This document shows, piece by piece, positions 27,462 through 36,307 of a stretch of 64,000 nt of DNA. This DNA is from CTSoil-043 sp963821235 (GTDB lineage: Bacteria; Chloroflexota; Limnocylindria; Limnocylindrales; CSP1-4). The number at the start of each line of letters is the position of its first letter. The stretch's first letter is position 1. The notes under the pieces were generated by a model that saw only the letters and a list, made by a program, of their open reading frames with translations, had not been told where the DNA came from and did not search any database. Location: assembly GCA_963821235.1 (NCBI GenBank), contig CAWGCS010000001.1:992001-1056000 (forward strand), read 5' to 3'. A program made the translations under genes and the position numbers.

Positions 27462-28144
27462 CGAGCCGGATCCGCCCGCCGCGCGGGACGCCGGTCGCTC
27501 GCGAGGCCCTGCTCGTAGCCCTCGAGCGTGGCGTCGAGCAGGCGATCGACGGCGACCGTGACGGCCTCCAGCAGGTCGGTGGCGCCGACGGCGTCGAGGC
27601 CCTGGCGGCGGGCCGCACCGGCCATCTCACGGACGAACGGCATCCGGAACCGCAGGAAGGTGGCGACCGTCTCGCGCATCGTCGCGCCCAGGCCGCCGGC
27701 GATGCGGCCGTAGGCAGCGGCGGCGATCAGCCCTTCGGCCAGCGCCGCATCGCGGTCCCGATCGCTGGCGGCCTCCAGGTAGCCGAGGATCGAAGTCGTG
27801 ATGACGCGTCCGTGGGTGCGCAGCGGCTGCAGCTCGCCGCTGGGGACGCGGTCGAGGAAGGCCGGCGGCGCCCCGTCGGCGCGCAGCGACCGCCGGTACG
27901 CCCGGCTGATCTGGTCCGCGGTCGCCGCGGCCGCGACGACGGTGGCGATCCTCGCCGGCCGGGGGAGGAGCGCCTCGACCGAGGAGCGCGCGAAGCGGCG
28001 GTGCCCGCCCTGGGTGGTCATGGAGGCGAGCCGCCCCTCCGTGGCCCAGCGGCGGAGGGTGGCGGTGGAGACGCCCAGGACGGCGCTGGCCTCGCCAGCG
28101 GAGAGCCAGCGGGTGGCAGCCGGAGCGCCGGGGACGGGACTCAT
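27458..28144 (-). CDS. MerR/excisionase-type HTH regulator coupled to hemA
   Basis: DNA-binding protein of 228 residues. The N-terminus is a MerR-like winged helix: WLSAGEASAVLGVSTATLRRWATEGRL followed by the wing TTQGGHRRF (about 13-50). The rest is an all-helical domain of about 150 residues ending in TVAVDRLLDATLEGYEQG; it has no cysteine pattern or B12 motif that I can see. It heads the haem operon and overlaps hemA (ATGA). It is paralogous to the divergent regulator at 28518. It probably regulates haem synthesis; its ligand is unknown. Confidence 0.8.
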   Translation of the reverse strand: MSPVPGAPAATRWLSAGEASAVLGVSTATLRRWATEGRLASMTTQGGHRRFARSSVEALLPRPARIATVVAAAATADQISRAYRRSLRADGAPPAFLDRVPSGELQPLRTHGRVITTSILGYLEAASDRDRDAALAEGLIAAAAYGRIAGGLGATMRETVATFLRFRMPFVREMAGAARRQGLDAVGATDLLEAVTVAVDRLLDATLEGYEQGLASDRRPARRADPAR

Positions 28145-28517
28145 CGGCGCAGCCCTCGTGCGCTCCCGGCGCCGGGCGATAGAGGCAACTCGCTCATCTC
28201 GCTCGCTTCCATGACCCCCGATCCTCGCGGCCCCCGGGCGAGAGTCTGCGGGCGGAGGGAGCCCGCGGCCATGGATCGGCACGCACAATCGCGCCGACCC
28301 GGCGGTCCATCGAGCGGCATGCGGACCCGGCCATGCCAGATCGATCGATACATCCGGGATGAGCAATTCGAGCGATCCCACCGAGCGCCGACCTCCTGCT
28401 CGATCGTCTCCGCCGGAGCGGTGGCGTGACTGCGCCGCAGCCACCGTGCCAACCGCCGGAGCGGAGCCGGGCTGAGCCCGCGGATCATAGTGCATAATCG
28501 CGCAGGTACAGGGAGGA
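28145..28517. promoter_or_regulatory. divergent control region of the haem locus
   Basis: A 373-base gap between two divergent paralogous regulators, with no gene. It is the only place for promoters of both haem operons. Features seen: ATCGATCGAT near 28340, a CATAAT hexamer at 28493-28498 that could serve the right-hand operon, and the near-palindrome ATAGTGCATAAT at 28487-28498. A -35 match is not evident on either strand. Confidence 0.5.
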
Positions 28518-29198
28518 ATGGTGAAGTTCGACGAGTCGCCCGTCCCGCGTGCCGCGACCGCCTGGATCGGCCTGGGCGAGGCGAGCCGGATGCTCGGCAT
28601 CGCGCCCGGGACGCTGCGGCGCTGGGCGGACGACGGCCGGGTGCCGGTCTTCACCACGCCGGGAGGCCATCGCCGCTTCTCGCGCGCCGCCATCAGCGGC
28701 CTGCTCCCGGCGCCGCGAGCCCGGCGCCCGACCCTGGCCCGGCTCGGCGCCTCTCCGGAGCGGATTGCCCGGGCGTACCACCGGCGGGGGTCGCTTCGGG
28801 ACCCGCGCGAGCGGCCGTGGATCGCGGGCCTCCCGGGCGCCGCGCGCGACACCTTCCGGTCGCGCGGGCGGGACCTCGTCCGCCTCCTCCTGGAGCACCT
28901 CGACGCCCCCGACGCGGACGTGGCCGCCGCCAGGTTGCGCGAGGCATCCCAGCTCGCGGCGGCCTACGGTCGGGAGTCCGCCATCCTTGGGGCTTCGCTC
29001 GGCGAGTCGGTGGAGCGCTTCCTGTGGTTCCGCAGCCCGTTCGTCGGCGAGCTTGCCGTGCTCTCCCGGAAGCGCGGCCTCGACACGCGCGAGGCGACCG
29101 CGCTCCTCGCCGACGCGGAAGCCGCGACGGATCGCCTCCTCGTGGCGATGATGACCGGCCACACCCTCGAGACGGGCAGCCGCCTGGAGCACGGGTGA
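28518..29198 (+). CDS. MerR/excisionase-type HTH regulator coupled to chdC
   Basis: A 226-residue paralogue of the regulator at 27458. The N-terminal HTH is WIGLGEASRMLGIAPGTLRRWADDGRVPVFTTPGGHRRF, split over about 17-55, with the same TTPGGHRRF wing. The C-terminal helical domain includes AYGRESAILGASLGESVERFLWFR and RSPFVGELAVLSRKRGLDTREAT, aligning with the paralogue's RMPFVREMAGAARRQGLD. ATG 28518 sits directly against GGGAGG, which is too close; GTG 28521 or reinitiation is possible. Its stop overlaps the chdC start (GTGA). Confidence 0.8.
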   Translation: MVKFDESPVPRAATAWIGLGEASRMLGIAPGTLRRWADDGRVPVFTTPGGHRRFSRAAISGLLPAPRARRPTLARLGASPERIARAYHRRGSLRDPRERPWIAGLPGAARDTFRSRGRDLVRLLLEHLDAPDADVAAARLREASQLAAAYGRESAILGASLGESVERFLWFRSPFVGELAVLSRKRGLDTREATALLADAEAATDRLLVAMMTGHTLETGSRLEHG

Positions 29199-29884
29199 GC
29201 GCCCGCTTCGTCCGGGCGCTGGCCCTCGGCCTCGATCCGGCCTGGCGGCGGCTCGACGCGGCCAGCCGGCGGAGCACCGCGGACGCGTTCGTCGAGGCGC
29301 TCGCCCCTGGCGACGGCGTCGTGACGGAGGCGTACTCGCTGGTCGGCCTGAAGGCCGGCATCGACCTGCTCATCTGGCAGATGGCCCCCTCCGTCGACCG
29401 ACTCGAGGAGGAGGCCGCCCGCATCCTGTGTGCCGGCCTCGGGTCGTGGCTGGTCGTCCGCCAGGCTTTCACGGGTCTCGTCGGCGAGTCGCAGTACGTC
29501 GCCCGTCTGACCGGACAGGAACAGTCCCTGTTCGAAGGCGAGCGCTCCCGATACCTCATCGTCTACCCGTTCACCAAGGCGACGGAGTGGTATCTCCTGC
29601 CCCGCGAGATCCGCCAGGGCTCGATGAACGAGCACATGCGCGTCGGCCATGCCTACCCCCAGGTCCGCCAGCTCCTGGTCTACTCGTTCGGCCTCGACGA
29701 CCAGGACTTCCTGGTCGCGTACGAGACCGACGACCTGGCCGCCTTCTCGGCCCTCGTCCGCGACCTGCGGGCGACGGAGGGGCGGCGCTCGACCGTCCGC
29801 GACACGCCGATCCTGCTGGGCGTCCACCGGCCTGCCCGCGAGATCGTGGAGCTGCTCGGAGCGCCGGCCGCCGGGGCCGACTGA
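29195..29884 (+). CDS. chdC: coproheme decarboxylase (chlorite dismutase family)
   Basis: Converts coprohaem III to haem b using peroxide: the last step of the coproporphyrin pathway (229 aa). The family core YPFTKATEWYLLP (Tyr124, Lys128, Trp132) and MNEHMRVGHAYPQV with the candidate haem-ligand histidines, then YSFGLDDQDFLVAYETD, match the ChdC/HemQ group; a chlorite dismutase Arg motif is not evident. The GTG start overlaps the regulator stop by four bases. It is divergent from the rest of the haem genes and on the same strand as the mttB genes, 154 bases ahead of them. Confidence 0.93.
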   Translation: MSARFVRALALGLDPAWRRLDAASRRSTADAFVEALAPGDGVVTEAYSLVGLKAGIDLLIWQMAPSVDRLEEEAARILCAGLGSWLVVRQAFTGLVGESQYVARLTGQEQSLFEGERSRYLIVYPFTKATEWYLLPREIRQGSMNEHMRVGHAYPQVRQLLVYSFGLDDQDFLVAYETDDLAAFSALVRDLRATEGRRSTVRDTPILLGVHRPAREIVELLGAPAAGAD

Positions 29885-29922
29885 CCACGCGCGAGGGCCG
29901 ACCGGCACCGACCGCGCCCGGT

Positions 29923-29999
29923 GCCCGGCGACAGGGCCGGAATCGGGCCGAAGGTCACTGTCGCGGGCTCTGCCCCGCCGTCCACCCTCGCAGGGTGGA
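29923..29999 (+). ncRNA. structured leader upstream of the mttB operon
   Basis: A stem pairs 29923-29934 (GCCC, bulged G, GCGACAG) with 29958-29968 (CTGTCGCGGGC), 11 pairs in all, with an inner GGCC/GGCC stem (29935-29938 with 29946-29949). A second perfect hairpin, TCCACCCT (29981-29988), CGC loop, AGGGTGGA (29992-29999), follows 40 bases before the mttB start. The first stem may be the chdC terminator; together they could be a cis-acting RNA. Confidence 0.4.
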
Positions 30000-30038
30000 G
30001 TGGCATACCCACCTCGCGGTCGTGGTGGAGGAGGCGAT

Positions 30039-31484
30039 GTGATCGAGCCGCGCGAGACGCCGCGCGAGACCCCGCGCTGGGATCGCCTCGGGCCGCCGAC
30101 CGCTGCCCGTCTGGAGGAGGCCGCCCTCGAGATCCTCGAGCAGACCGGCGTCGAGGTGCCCGTCCCGGAGGCGCTCGCGCTCCTGCGCGACGCCGGCGCC
30201 AGCGTGGACGGCAGCCGGGCGCGGATCCCGCGACGGCTCGTGGCCCGGGCCCTCGCGACGGCCCCCACGTCGATCACCCTGCACGACCGGGCCGGCCGCC
30301 CGGCCATCCTCGTCGCCGGCCGCCGCCACTACTTCGGCACGGGGTCGGACTGCCTCAACGTCCTCGATCACCGGACGGGCGAGCGGCGCCGTGCCACCTC
30401 TGCCGACCTCCACGAAGGCCTCGCTCTCGCCGACGCCCTGCCGAACATCGACTTCGTCATGTCGATGTTCCTGCCCTCCGACATGGACCAGACCCGGGCC
30501 GACCGGTACCAGGCCGCGGAGCTCCTGGCCCGCACCCGCAAGCCGATCGTCCTCGTGACGTACGAGCTGGCGGGGATGCTGGACGCCCTCGAGATGGCCG
30601 AGATCGTGGCCGGCGGCCGGGCGGCCCACGCGGACCGACCCCAGGTGGCGGTCTACATCAACGTCACCCGCGGCCTCCTCTTCAACGAAGACTCCGTCCG
30701 CAAGCTCCTCGTCTGCGCGGAGCGGAGCGTGCCAGCCCTCTGGATCCCGGTGACCTCCGGCGGCACGACCGGCCCCATCACCCTGGCCGGCACGATCGCC
30801 ATCAACACGGCCGGGATCCTCGCCGGCGTCGTCCTCTCCCAGCTCGCCCGCGAGGGTGCGCCGATCGTGGTCCCCGCCTTCGGGGGCGACTCCCTCGACC
30901 TGCGGACGATGGTCGATCCGTATGCCGGACCGGAGCCCAAGGGGGTCGCTGCCTCGCTGGCCCATCGCTGGGGCCTGCCGATGTTCAGCCTGGGGGCGGG
31001 CAGTGACTCGAAGACCGTCGACGAGCAGTCGGCTGCGGAGGCGGCCCTGACGATGCTGGCCGACGCCCTCGCCGGCGGCCACCTCATCCACGACTGCGGG
31101 TACCTCGAGTCGGGCCTCACCGGGTCGCTCGTCCAGCTCGCGATCTGCGACGAGCTGGCTGGCTGGATCAACGCCCTCATCAGGCCGGTCGACGTCTCCG
31201 ACGAGGCCCTCGCCCTCGACCTCGTCGATGCACACGGGGTCGACGGGTCGTACCTGGAGACGGACCACACGCTCAGCCACTACCGGGAGCGGTGGTATCC
31301 CACCCTCATCGATCGCCGGGGGTACGAAGCCTGGCGCGCGGCGGGCTCGACGACCCTCGGCCAGCGGGCCGCCGCCCGGGTCGAGGACCTCCTCGGGACC
31401 GCCGTGCCGTCCCCGCTGGAGCCCGACGTCGAGCGGGCAGTGCGCGCCGTCGTCGACCGCGCCGAGGCGACGGCCGGGCTCTGA
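30039..31484 (+). CDS. MttB-family corrinoid methyltransferase 1
   Basis: A 481-residue member of the trimethylamine methyltransferase (MttB) superfamily without pyrrolysine: the frame has no internal TAG. Such enzymes (MtgB type) demethylate quaternary amines such as glycine betaine and pass the methyl to a corrinoid protein. Start GTG 30039 has GGAGGAGG at 30026-30033. TIM-barrel stretches include IPVTSGGTTGPITLAGTIA, PAFGGDSLDLRTM and HDCGYLESGLTGSL. It is first of four genes with the corrinoid protein next. Its substrate cannot be told from sequence. Confidence 0.88.
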   Translation: MIEPRETPRETPRWDRLGPPTAARLEEAALEILEQTGVEVPVPEALALLRDAGASVDGSRARIPRRLVARALATAPTSITLHDRAGRPAILVAGRRHYFGTGSDCLNVLDHRTGERRRATSADLHEGLALADALPNIDFVMSMFLPSDMDQTRADRYQAAELLARTRKPIVLVTYELAGMLDALEMAEIVAGGRAAHADRPQVAVYINVTRGLLFNEDSVRKLLVCAERSVPALWIPVTSGGTTGPITLAGTIAINTAGILAGVVLSQLAREGAPIVVPAFGGDSLDLRTMVDPYAGPEPKGVAASLAHRWGLPMFSLGAGSDSKTVDEQSAAEAALTMLADALAGGHLIHDCGYLESGLTGSLVQLAICDELAGWINALIRPVDVSDEALALDLVDAHGVDGSYLETDHTLSHYRERWYPTLIDRRGYEAWRAAGSTTLGQRAAARVEDLLGTAVPSPLEPDVERAVRAVVDRAEATAGL

Positions 31485-31574
31485 CGGCCGGCGGCGCCGC
31501 ATCCCACCCGCCGCGCGGCGGGCTCCCTGCCACCTCCACCCCATCCAGCACGCGACGCACCGAGGAGCACACCC

Positions 31575-32261
31575 GTGACCGAGACCGAGTTCCAGGCGAT
31601 GCGCCAGGCCGTCGTCGACGGCGACGCTGCCGCGGCCGAGGCCGCCGCCAGGGCCGCCATCGCGGCCGGGATCCCGCCCCTGGCGGCCATCGACGAGGGC
31701 TTCATGCCCGGCATGAAGGAGGTCGGCGCCGGCTTCGCCGCCGGCGACCTGTTTCTCCCCGACATGATGCTGGCCGCCCGGGCGATGCAGCGAGCGCTCG
31801 CCGTCCTCGAGCCGGAGCTGAAGGCGGCCGCCGTCGAGCGGATCGTCGCCGGCCGGGTCGTGATCGGCACCGTCGCCGGCGACATCCACGAGATCGGCAA
31901 GAACCTGGTTGGGATGCTCCTCTCGACGTCCGGCTTCGAGGTCCACGATCTCGGCGTGAACGTCGCGCCCGAGCGCTTCGTCGAGGCGGCCCAGGAGCAT
32001 CGCGCCGACATCGTCGGCCTCTCCGCCCTCCTGACCACGACGATGACCGGCCAGCGCACCGTCATCGCCGCGCTGCAGGAGGCCGGTTTGCGCCCGCAGG
32101 TCAAGGTCATGGTCGGCGGCGCCCCGGTCACCGGCGCCTGGGCGACGGAGATCGGCGCCGACGGGTACTCCGAGGACGCCATGGGCGCGGTCGAGCTCGC
32201 CAGGCGGCTCGTCGGCGCGGGCGCCGCGGGCGGTGCCGCGGGCGGGGGGACGGCCCGATGA
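31575..32261 (+). CDS. corrinoid (B12-binding) methyl carrier protein
   Basis: A 228-residue two-domain methyl carrier of the MtbC/MttC/MtgC group. Residues 1-90 form the four-helix cap (FMPGMKEVGAGFAAGDLFLPDMMLAARAM region). The B12 motif GDIHEIGKN follows, with the cobalt-ligating His105, and a Rossmann part with GLSALLTTTM and VGGAPVT. A Gly/Ala tail ends it. The start is GTG 31575 after GAGGAGCACACCC. Its stop overlaps the second mttB (ATGA). It is the single carrier for three methyltransferases in this operon. Confidence 0.94.
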   Translation: MTETEFQAMRQAVVDGDAAAAEAAARAAIAAGIPPLAAIDEGFMPGMKEVGAGFAAGDLFLPDMMLAARAMQRALAVLEPELKAAAVERIVAGRVVIGTVAGDIHEIGKNLVGMLLSTSGFEVHDLGVNVAPERFVEAAQEHRADIVGLSALLTTTMTGQRTVIAALQEAGLRPQVKVMVGGAPVTGAWATEIGADGYSEDAMGAVELARRLVGAGAAGGAAGGGTAR

Positions 32262-33766
32262 GCGCAACGGTCAATCCCGCCCTCATCGGCGGGATCCGCG
32301 TCGAGGTCCTTGATGCCGAGGCGATCGCCCGCATCCACGAGGCGACCCTGCACGTCATCGAGACCGTCGGCGTCCGCTTCCCCTCGACCCGGGCGCTCGA
32401 CGGCTGGGAGGCCGCCGGCGCGACGGTGGACCGGACGAGCCAGGTGGCCCGCGTCCCGGCCCGCCTCATCGAGGCCGCCCTGGCGACCGCCCCGGCGGCC
32501 TACCCGCTGGCCGCCCGCGACCCGCGCCTCGACCTGCCGCTCGACGGGACCCACGTGTACGCCGCGACCGACGGCTGCGGGATCGAGGTCGCCGACCTCG
32601 AGACCGGGGAGCGGCGCCCATCCGGGATCGCCGACGTCGCCGAGATCGCCCGCCTCGCCGACGCCCTCGACGAGGTCTCGTTCCACTGGATCCCGGTCTC
32701 CGCCCAGGACCGACCGGCGGCGTCACGCTCGCTCCATGAGCTCCTCGCGTGCTGGGCCAACAGCACCAAGCACGTGCAGACGGAATCGATCGTCACCGCG
32801 CGGGAGGCCCGGGCCGCGATCGAGATGGCGGCCGCGATCGCCGGGGGTCGGGCGGCTCTCCGGGAGCGCCCCGTCCTCTCCATGATGCAGTGCACGACGA
32901 GCCCGCTCGGCCAGGACGGCGGGAGCATCGATGCCGCCTTCGAGGCGGCCGAGGCCGGGATCCCCGTCGGCTTCATGACGATGGCCTCGGCCGCATTCAC
33001 GGGCCCGGCGACGCTCGCCGGCTCGCTCGTCGTCGGCAATGCCGAGGTCGTCTCGGCGATGGCCCTGATGCAGATCGCCTACCCCGGCTGCCCCGTCTAC
33101 TACGCGGCGGCCCAGACGGCGATCGACCTCCGCTCGGGCGCCTACACGGGCGGCGGCCCCGAGGACTTCCTGTTCGGCGCGGCGACGAACCAGCTGGCCG
33201 ACTTCTACCGGGTCCCGCTCTCCATGGGCGCCTTCGCCACGGGCGCCAAGGCGCCCGACTGGCAGGCCGGCGTGGAGAACGCCCTGTCGGCCTTCCTCGC
33301 CTCCGCGGTCGGCTCCGACATGCTCCTGGGACTCGGGCTCCTGAACGGCAGCCGGATCTGGTCCCACGAGCAGCTCCTCCTCGATGCCGAGATCTTCTCG
33401 ATCGTCCGGGCGACGCTGCGCGGCATCCCGGTCGACGACGAGTCGCTTGCCCTGGCGACGATCGCCGAGGTCGGACCGGCCGGCGACTACCTGACCGCGC
33501 CGCACACCCGGCGCCACATGCGCGAGCTGTGGCGGCCGCGCTTCATGGATCGCCGCCCGATGGGCGTCGTCGAGGCGGAGGGCGGCGGGCCGCGCGCCTG
33601 GGCCAACGCGAAGGCGCGCGAGCTCCTCGCGACCCACCAGCCCGAGCCGCTCCAGGCGACGCTCGCCGCCGAGCTCGCCCGCATCGTCCACGCCGTCGAG
33701 GGCGAGGCCGGGGTCGAGCCCGCGCCGACGGTCGTCGACGGCCTTGCCGCCGGGGCTCCCCGGTGA
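32258..33766 (+). CDS. MttB-family corrinoid methyltransferase 2
   Basis: A 502-residue MttB-superfamily protein, without an internal TAG. Motifs include RIHEATLHVIETVGVRFPS at the N-terminus, VYAATDGCGIEVADL, SMMQCTTSPLGQDGG, GFMTMASAAFTGPATLAGSL (split) and GLGLLNGSRIWSHEQLLLDAEI near the C-terminus. It is clearly diverged from copies 1 and 3. The ATG at 32258 overlaps the corrinoid protein stop, and its own stop overlaps the next start (GTGA). It probably acts on a different methylated amine. Confidence 0.88.
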   Translation: MSATVNPALIGGIRVEVLDAEAIARIHEATLHVIETVGVRFPSTRALDGWEAAGATVDRTSQVARVPARLIEAALATAPAAYPLAARDPRLDLPLDGTHVYAATDGCGIEVADLETGERRPSGIADVAEIARLADALDEVSFHWIPVSAQDRPAASRSLHELLACWANSTKHVQTESIVTAREARAAIEMAAAIAGGRAALRERPVLSMMQCTTSPLGQDGGSIDAAFEAAEAGIPVGFMTMASAAFTGPATLAGSLVVGNAEVVSAMALMQIAYPGCPVYYAAAQTAIDLRSGAYTGGGPEDFLFGAATNQLADFYRVPLSMGAFATGAKAPDWQAGVENALSAFLASAVGSDMLLGLGLLNGSRIWSHEQLLLDAEIFSIVRATLRGIPVDDESLALATIAEVGPAGDYLTAPHTRRHMRELWRPRFMDRRPMGVVEAEGGGPRAWANAKARELLATHQPEPLQATLAAELARIVHAVEGEAGVEPAPTVVDGLAAGAPR

Positions 33767-35250
33767 GCCCGGCAGCCGAGCCCCTCCGGCCGACGCTCCG
33801 GCTCCTCGGACCGGACCTCGTCGGCCGGATCCTCGAGGAGGCCTACGAGCTCCTGCTCGACCCCGGCGTGCGGGTCCAGGACGCCGAGGCGATCGACCTC
33901 TTGGCCGGTGCCGGCGCCGCGGTCCACGGCGAGACCGTCCGTCTTCCCGCCTCCATCGTGGAGGGCGCCCTGGCCACGGTCCCGGCCTCGTTCGACCTCT
34001 TCGACCGGGCCGGCAGCCCGGCCGTCCGCTACGGCGCCGGCGTGGTCCAGTTCGATCCCGGATCGTCCGGGGTCAACGTCCTGGACCCTGTCAGCGGCGA
34101 CCACCGGCCGTCGCAGGCCGACGACCTCGTCCGGCTCATCCGCGTGGCCGAGATGCTGCCCGCCTATGCCGCCCAGTCGACGGCCGTCGTCTGCGGAGAC
34201 GTCCCGGCGGAGATCGGCGACCTCTACCGCCTCTTCCTCGTCCTCCTCGGCTCGGCCAAGCCGGTCGTGACCGGCGCCTTCAGCCCGCTGGGCACGGCGG
34301 CCATGATCGACCTCCTGGCCCTCGACGCCGGCGGGCGCGCGGCGCTGGCCGCCCGGCCGCGGGCCGTCTTCGACGTCTGCCCCTCCCCGCCGCTCACCTG
34401 GACGGCCTTCGGGGCGCGGAACCTCGTGGACCTCGCCCGGGCCCGGGTCCCGGTCGAGATGGTGTCGATGCCGCTGGCCGGCGGCGCGGCACCGGTCACC
34501 CTCGTCGGCTCGGTCGTCCAGCACGCCGCGGAGTGCCTGGCCGGCATCGCGATCCACCAGCTGGCCGCTCCCGGCGCGCCCATCGTCTGGGGCGGGGCCC
34601 CGGCGATCGTCGACATGCGGACGGGCGTGACCCCGATGGGCGCCATCGAGACGGCCATGCTCGACGCCGCCTACGCCCAGGTGGGCAAGGACCTCAACCT
34701 CCCGACCCACGGGTACCTGGGGGCGACGGACGGCAAGGTGATCGATCACCAGGCCGGCCTGGAGAGCGGGCTGGGGGCGCTGGTGGGGGCCCTGGCCGGG
34801 ATCGACATGATCTCCGGCTCCGGGATGCTGGACTCGCTCCGCTGCCAGAGCGCCGAGAAGCTCGTCCTCGACGCCGAAGGGATCGCCATGGTCCAGCGGC
34901 TCCTCCGGGGCGTGGCGACGCCGACCGACACGCTGGCCACGGCCATGATCCGGGCGGCCGGCCCGGAGGCCCGCTTCCTGGAGCTCGTCGAGACGCGGCG
35001 GCTCTTCCGGAGCGAGCAGGCCCTGCCGACGGCGGTCATCGACCGGGCCTCGCTGCGGGCCTGGGAGGACGAGGGGCGACCCGACGCCGCTGCCCGGGCC
35101 CGACTCCGCGTGGGGGAGCTCCTGGCCTCGTATCGGCGGCCCGCGCTCGATCCGGGCGTAGAGGCGGCGATGGAGGCCCTCGTGCGGGCCGCCGGCGCCC
35201 CGTTCGGGCTTGCCGCGGTGCTGCCGGGCGTGGCCGCCGCCCTGGCCTGA
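33763..35250 (+). CDS. MttB-family corrinoid methyltransferase 3
   Basis: A third MttB-superfamily protein (495 aa), starting at GTG 33763 inside the previous stop. It shows AYELLLDPGVRVQDAEAIDL, FDPGSSGVNVLDPVSGD, VVCGDVPAEIGDLYRLF, SMPLAGGAAPVTLVGSVVQH and GSGMLDSLRCQSAEKLVLD. No pyrrolysine codon is present. It is last gene of the operon, which lacks any methylcorrinoid:tetrahydrofolate methyltransferase or reductive activator inside the window; those must be elsewhere. Confidence 0.88.
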   Translation: MSPAAEPLRPTLRLLGPDLVGRILEEAYELLLDPGVRVQDAEAIDLLAGAGAAVHGETVRLPASIVEGALATVPASFDLFDRAGSPAVRYGAGVVQFDPGSSGVNVLDPVSGDHRPSQADDLVRLIRVAEMLPAYAAQSTAVVCGDVPAEIGDLYRLFLVLLGSAKPVVTGAFSPLGTAAMIDLLALDAGGRAALAARPRAVFDVCPSPPLTWTAFGARNLVDLARARVPVEMVSMPLAGGAAPVTLVGSVVQHAAECLAGIAIHQLAAPGAPIVWGGAPAIVDMRTGVTPMGAIETAMLDAAYAQVGKDLNLPTHGYLGATDGKVIDHQAGLESGLGALVGALAGIDMISGSGMLDSLRCQSAEKLVLDAEGIAMVQRLLRGVATPTDTLATAMIRAAGPEARFLELVETRRLFRSEQALPTAVIDRASLRAWEDEGRPDAAARARLRVGELLASYRRPALDPGVEAAMEALVRAAGAPFGLAAVLPGVAAALA

Positions 35251-35281
35251 GCGCTCCCCAGGGGGATCCGGCCCGTCGGCG

Positions 35282-36187
35282 TCAGGGGTTGGCGCCGCGA
35301 TAGGACTGGCTCGTCCGCGACCCGTCGGCCGGCGTCAGGTAGCAGGCGACCTCGCGGTCGCCGCGCTCCCAGGCGCTCTCGGTCGGGGTGAACCACCCGT
35401 AGGTGAGGACGTCCTGGTCTGCGAGCTCGCTGGCGGTGTACGAGGCGAAGGCAGGACGGCACTGCGCGTCGACGAACCCCTCGAACTCGGCGTCGGAAGG
35501 GTAGTCGCCGTCCGGGTGGTCGACGAGGAGGAAGACCTCGCCGTCGTGAGCCTCCGTGCAGTCGAGCGTGCGAACCTCGTCGAACTGATCCTCGGACGGC
35601 AGGATCAGGCAGTCCCCGACGGCGATCGCCCCTGCGTCGACGACCGTCCCCGCGGTCGGCGTCGGGACGGCGGGGGTCGAGGCGGCCTCACCCTGGCGGA
35701 GGGCGACCGCGCCGAGGCCGGCGACGCCGAGGAAGACCGCGACGCCGATCGCCGCCGCGACCATGGTTCGCCGCCCGCTCGCGGCCTGGGGCGCCGGCCA
35801 GGAGCCGGCGGCTCCGGGCTCGCCGATCGGCGGCGTCCAGGCCGGGCCCCCGGGAGGGGGCGGCGACGGCGGCGACGGCCAGGCCGCCGCCGGCGGGCTG
35901 CCCGGCAGCTCGGCCGCCGGGCCGCCAAGCCCCGGGTCGATGGCGGGTGCGACGGCCGTCTGCGGGGTCGCCGTGGCAGCGTCCGGCTCGGCGTACCCGG
36001 CCGGCGCGTGCTCGCGCAGGTAGAGGAAGCCCTGGACGTCCACGACCTCGTCGCCCAGCTCCGCGATCGCCGCGTCGAACTGGGCCTCTGTCAGGTGCGG
36101 GTCGACGCGCAGGCGCGCCCAGGCCAGCAGGCCGTCGCGCGAGATGCCCGACCCGTGCGAGGCCAGGATGTCCCGGATGGTCTCCAC
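35282..36187 (-). CDS. membrane protein with septum-formation-like domain
   Basis: A 301-residue protein in three parts. Residues 1-60 form a small helical domain (METIRDILASHG, LTEAQFDAAIAELGDEV). A Pro/Ala/Gly-rich linker covers 65-138. One membrane helix (MVAAAIGVAVFLGVAGLGAV, about 142-161) is followed by an extracytoplasmic domain with GDCLILPSED, LDCTEAHDGEVF, a DAQCRPAFASY segment and REVACYL. These four Cys and the CTEAHDGEVF motif match the Septum_form family of actinobacterial envelope proteins. The exact role is unknown. Confidence 0.72.
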   Translation of the reverse strand: METIRDILASHGSGISRDGLLAWARLRVDPHLTEAQFDAAIAELGDEVVDVQGFLYLREHAPAGYAEPDAATATPQTAVAPAIDPGLGGPAAELPGSPPAAAWPSPPSPPPPGGPAWTPPIGEPGAAGSWPAPQAASGRRTMVAAAIGVAVFLGVAGLGAVALRQGEAASTPAVPTPTAGTVVDAGAIAVGDCLILPSEDQFDEVRTLDCTEAHDGEVFLLVDHPDGDYPSDAEFEGFVDAQCRPAFASYTASELADQDVLTYGWFTPTESAWERGDREVACYLTPADGSRTSQSYRGANP

Positions 36188-36307
36188 GGTCGCCCTCCCT
36201 GCTCCGACCCGACCCGCGCAGTATCAGGGCCCGACGCCGGCAGGGGAAGACCGTGCGGTGCCCGCGTCCGGATGGGGGCCTGCCTCACCGACGGCCGGTT
36301 GCGGCGC

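Noticed and set aside
29885..30038. Cobalamin riboswitch ahead of the corrinoid operon
   Set aside because: The conserved B12-box core (such as GCCACTG) and its junction pattern are not seen; only generic hairpins are.
30039..35250. Pyrrolysine-type MttB with in-frame amber codon
   Set aside because: All three frames run full length without an internal TAG, so they are the non-pyrrolysine type.
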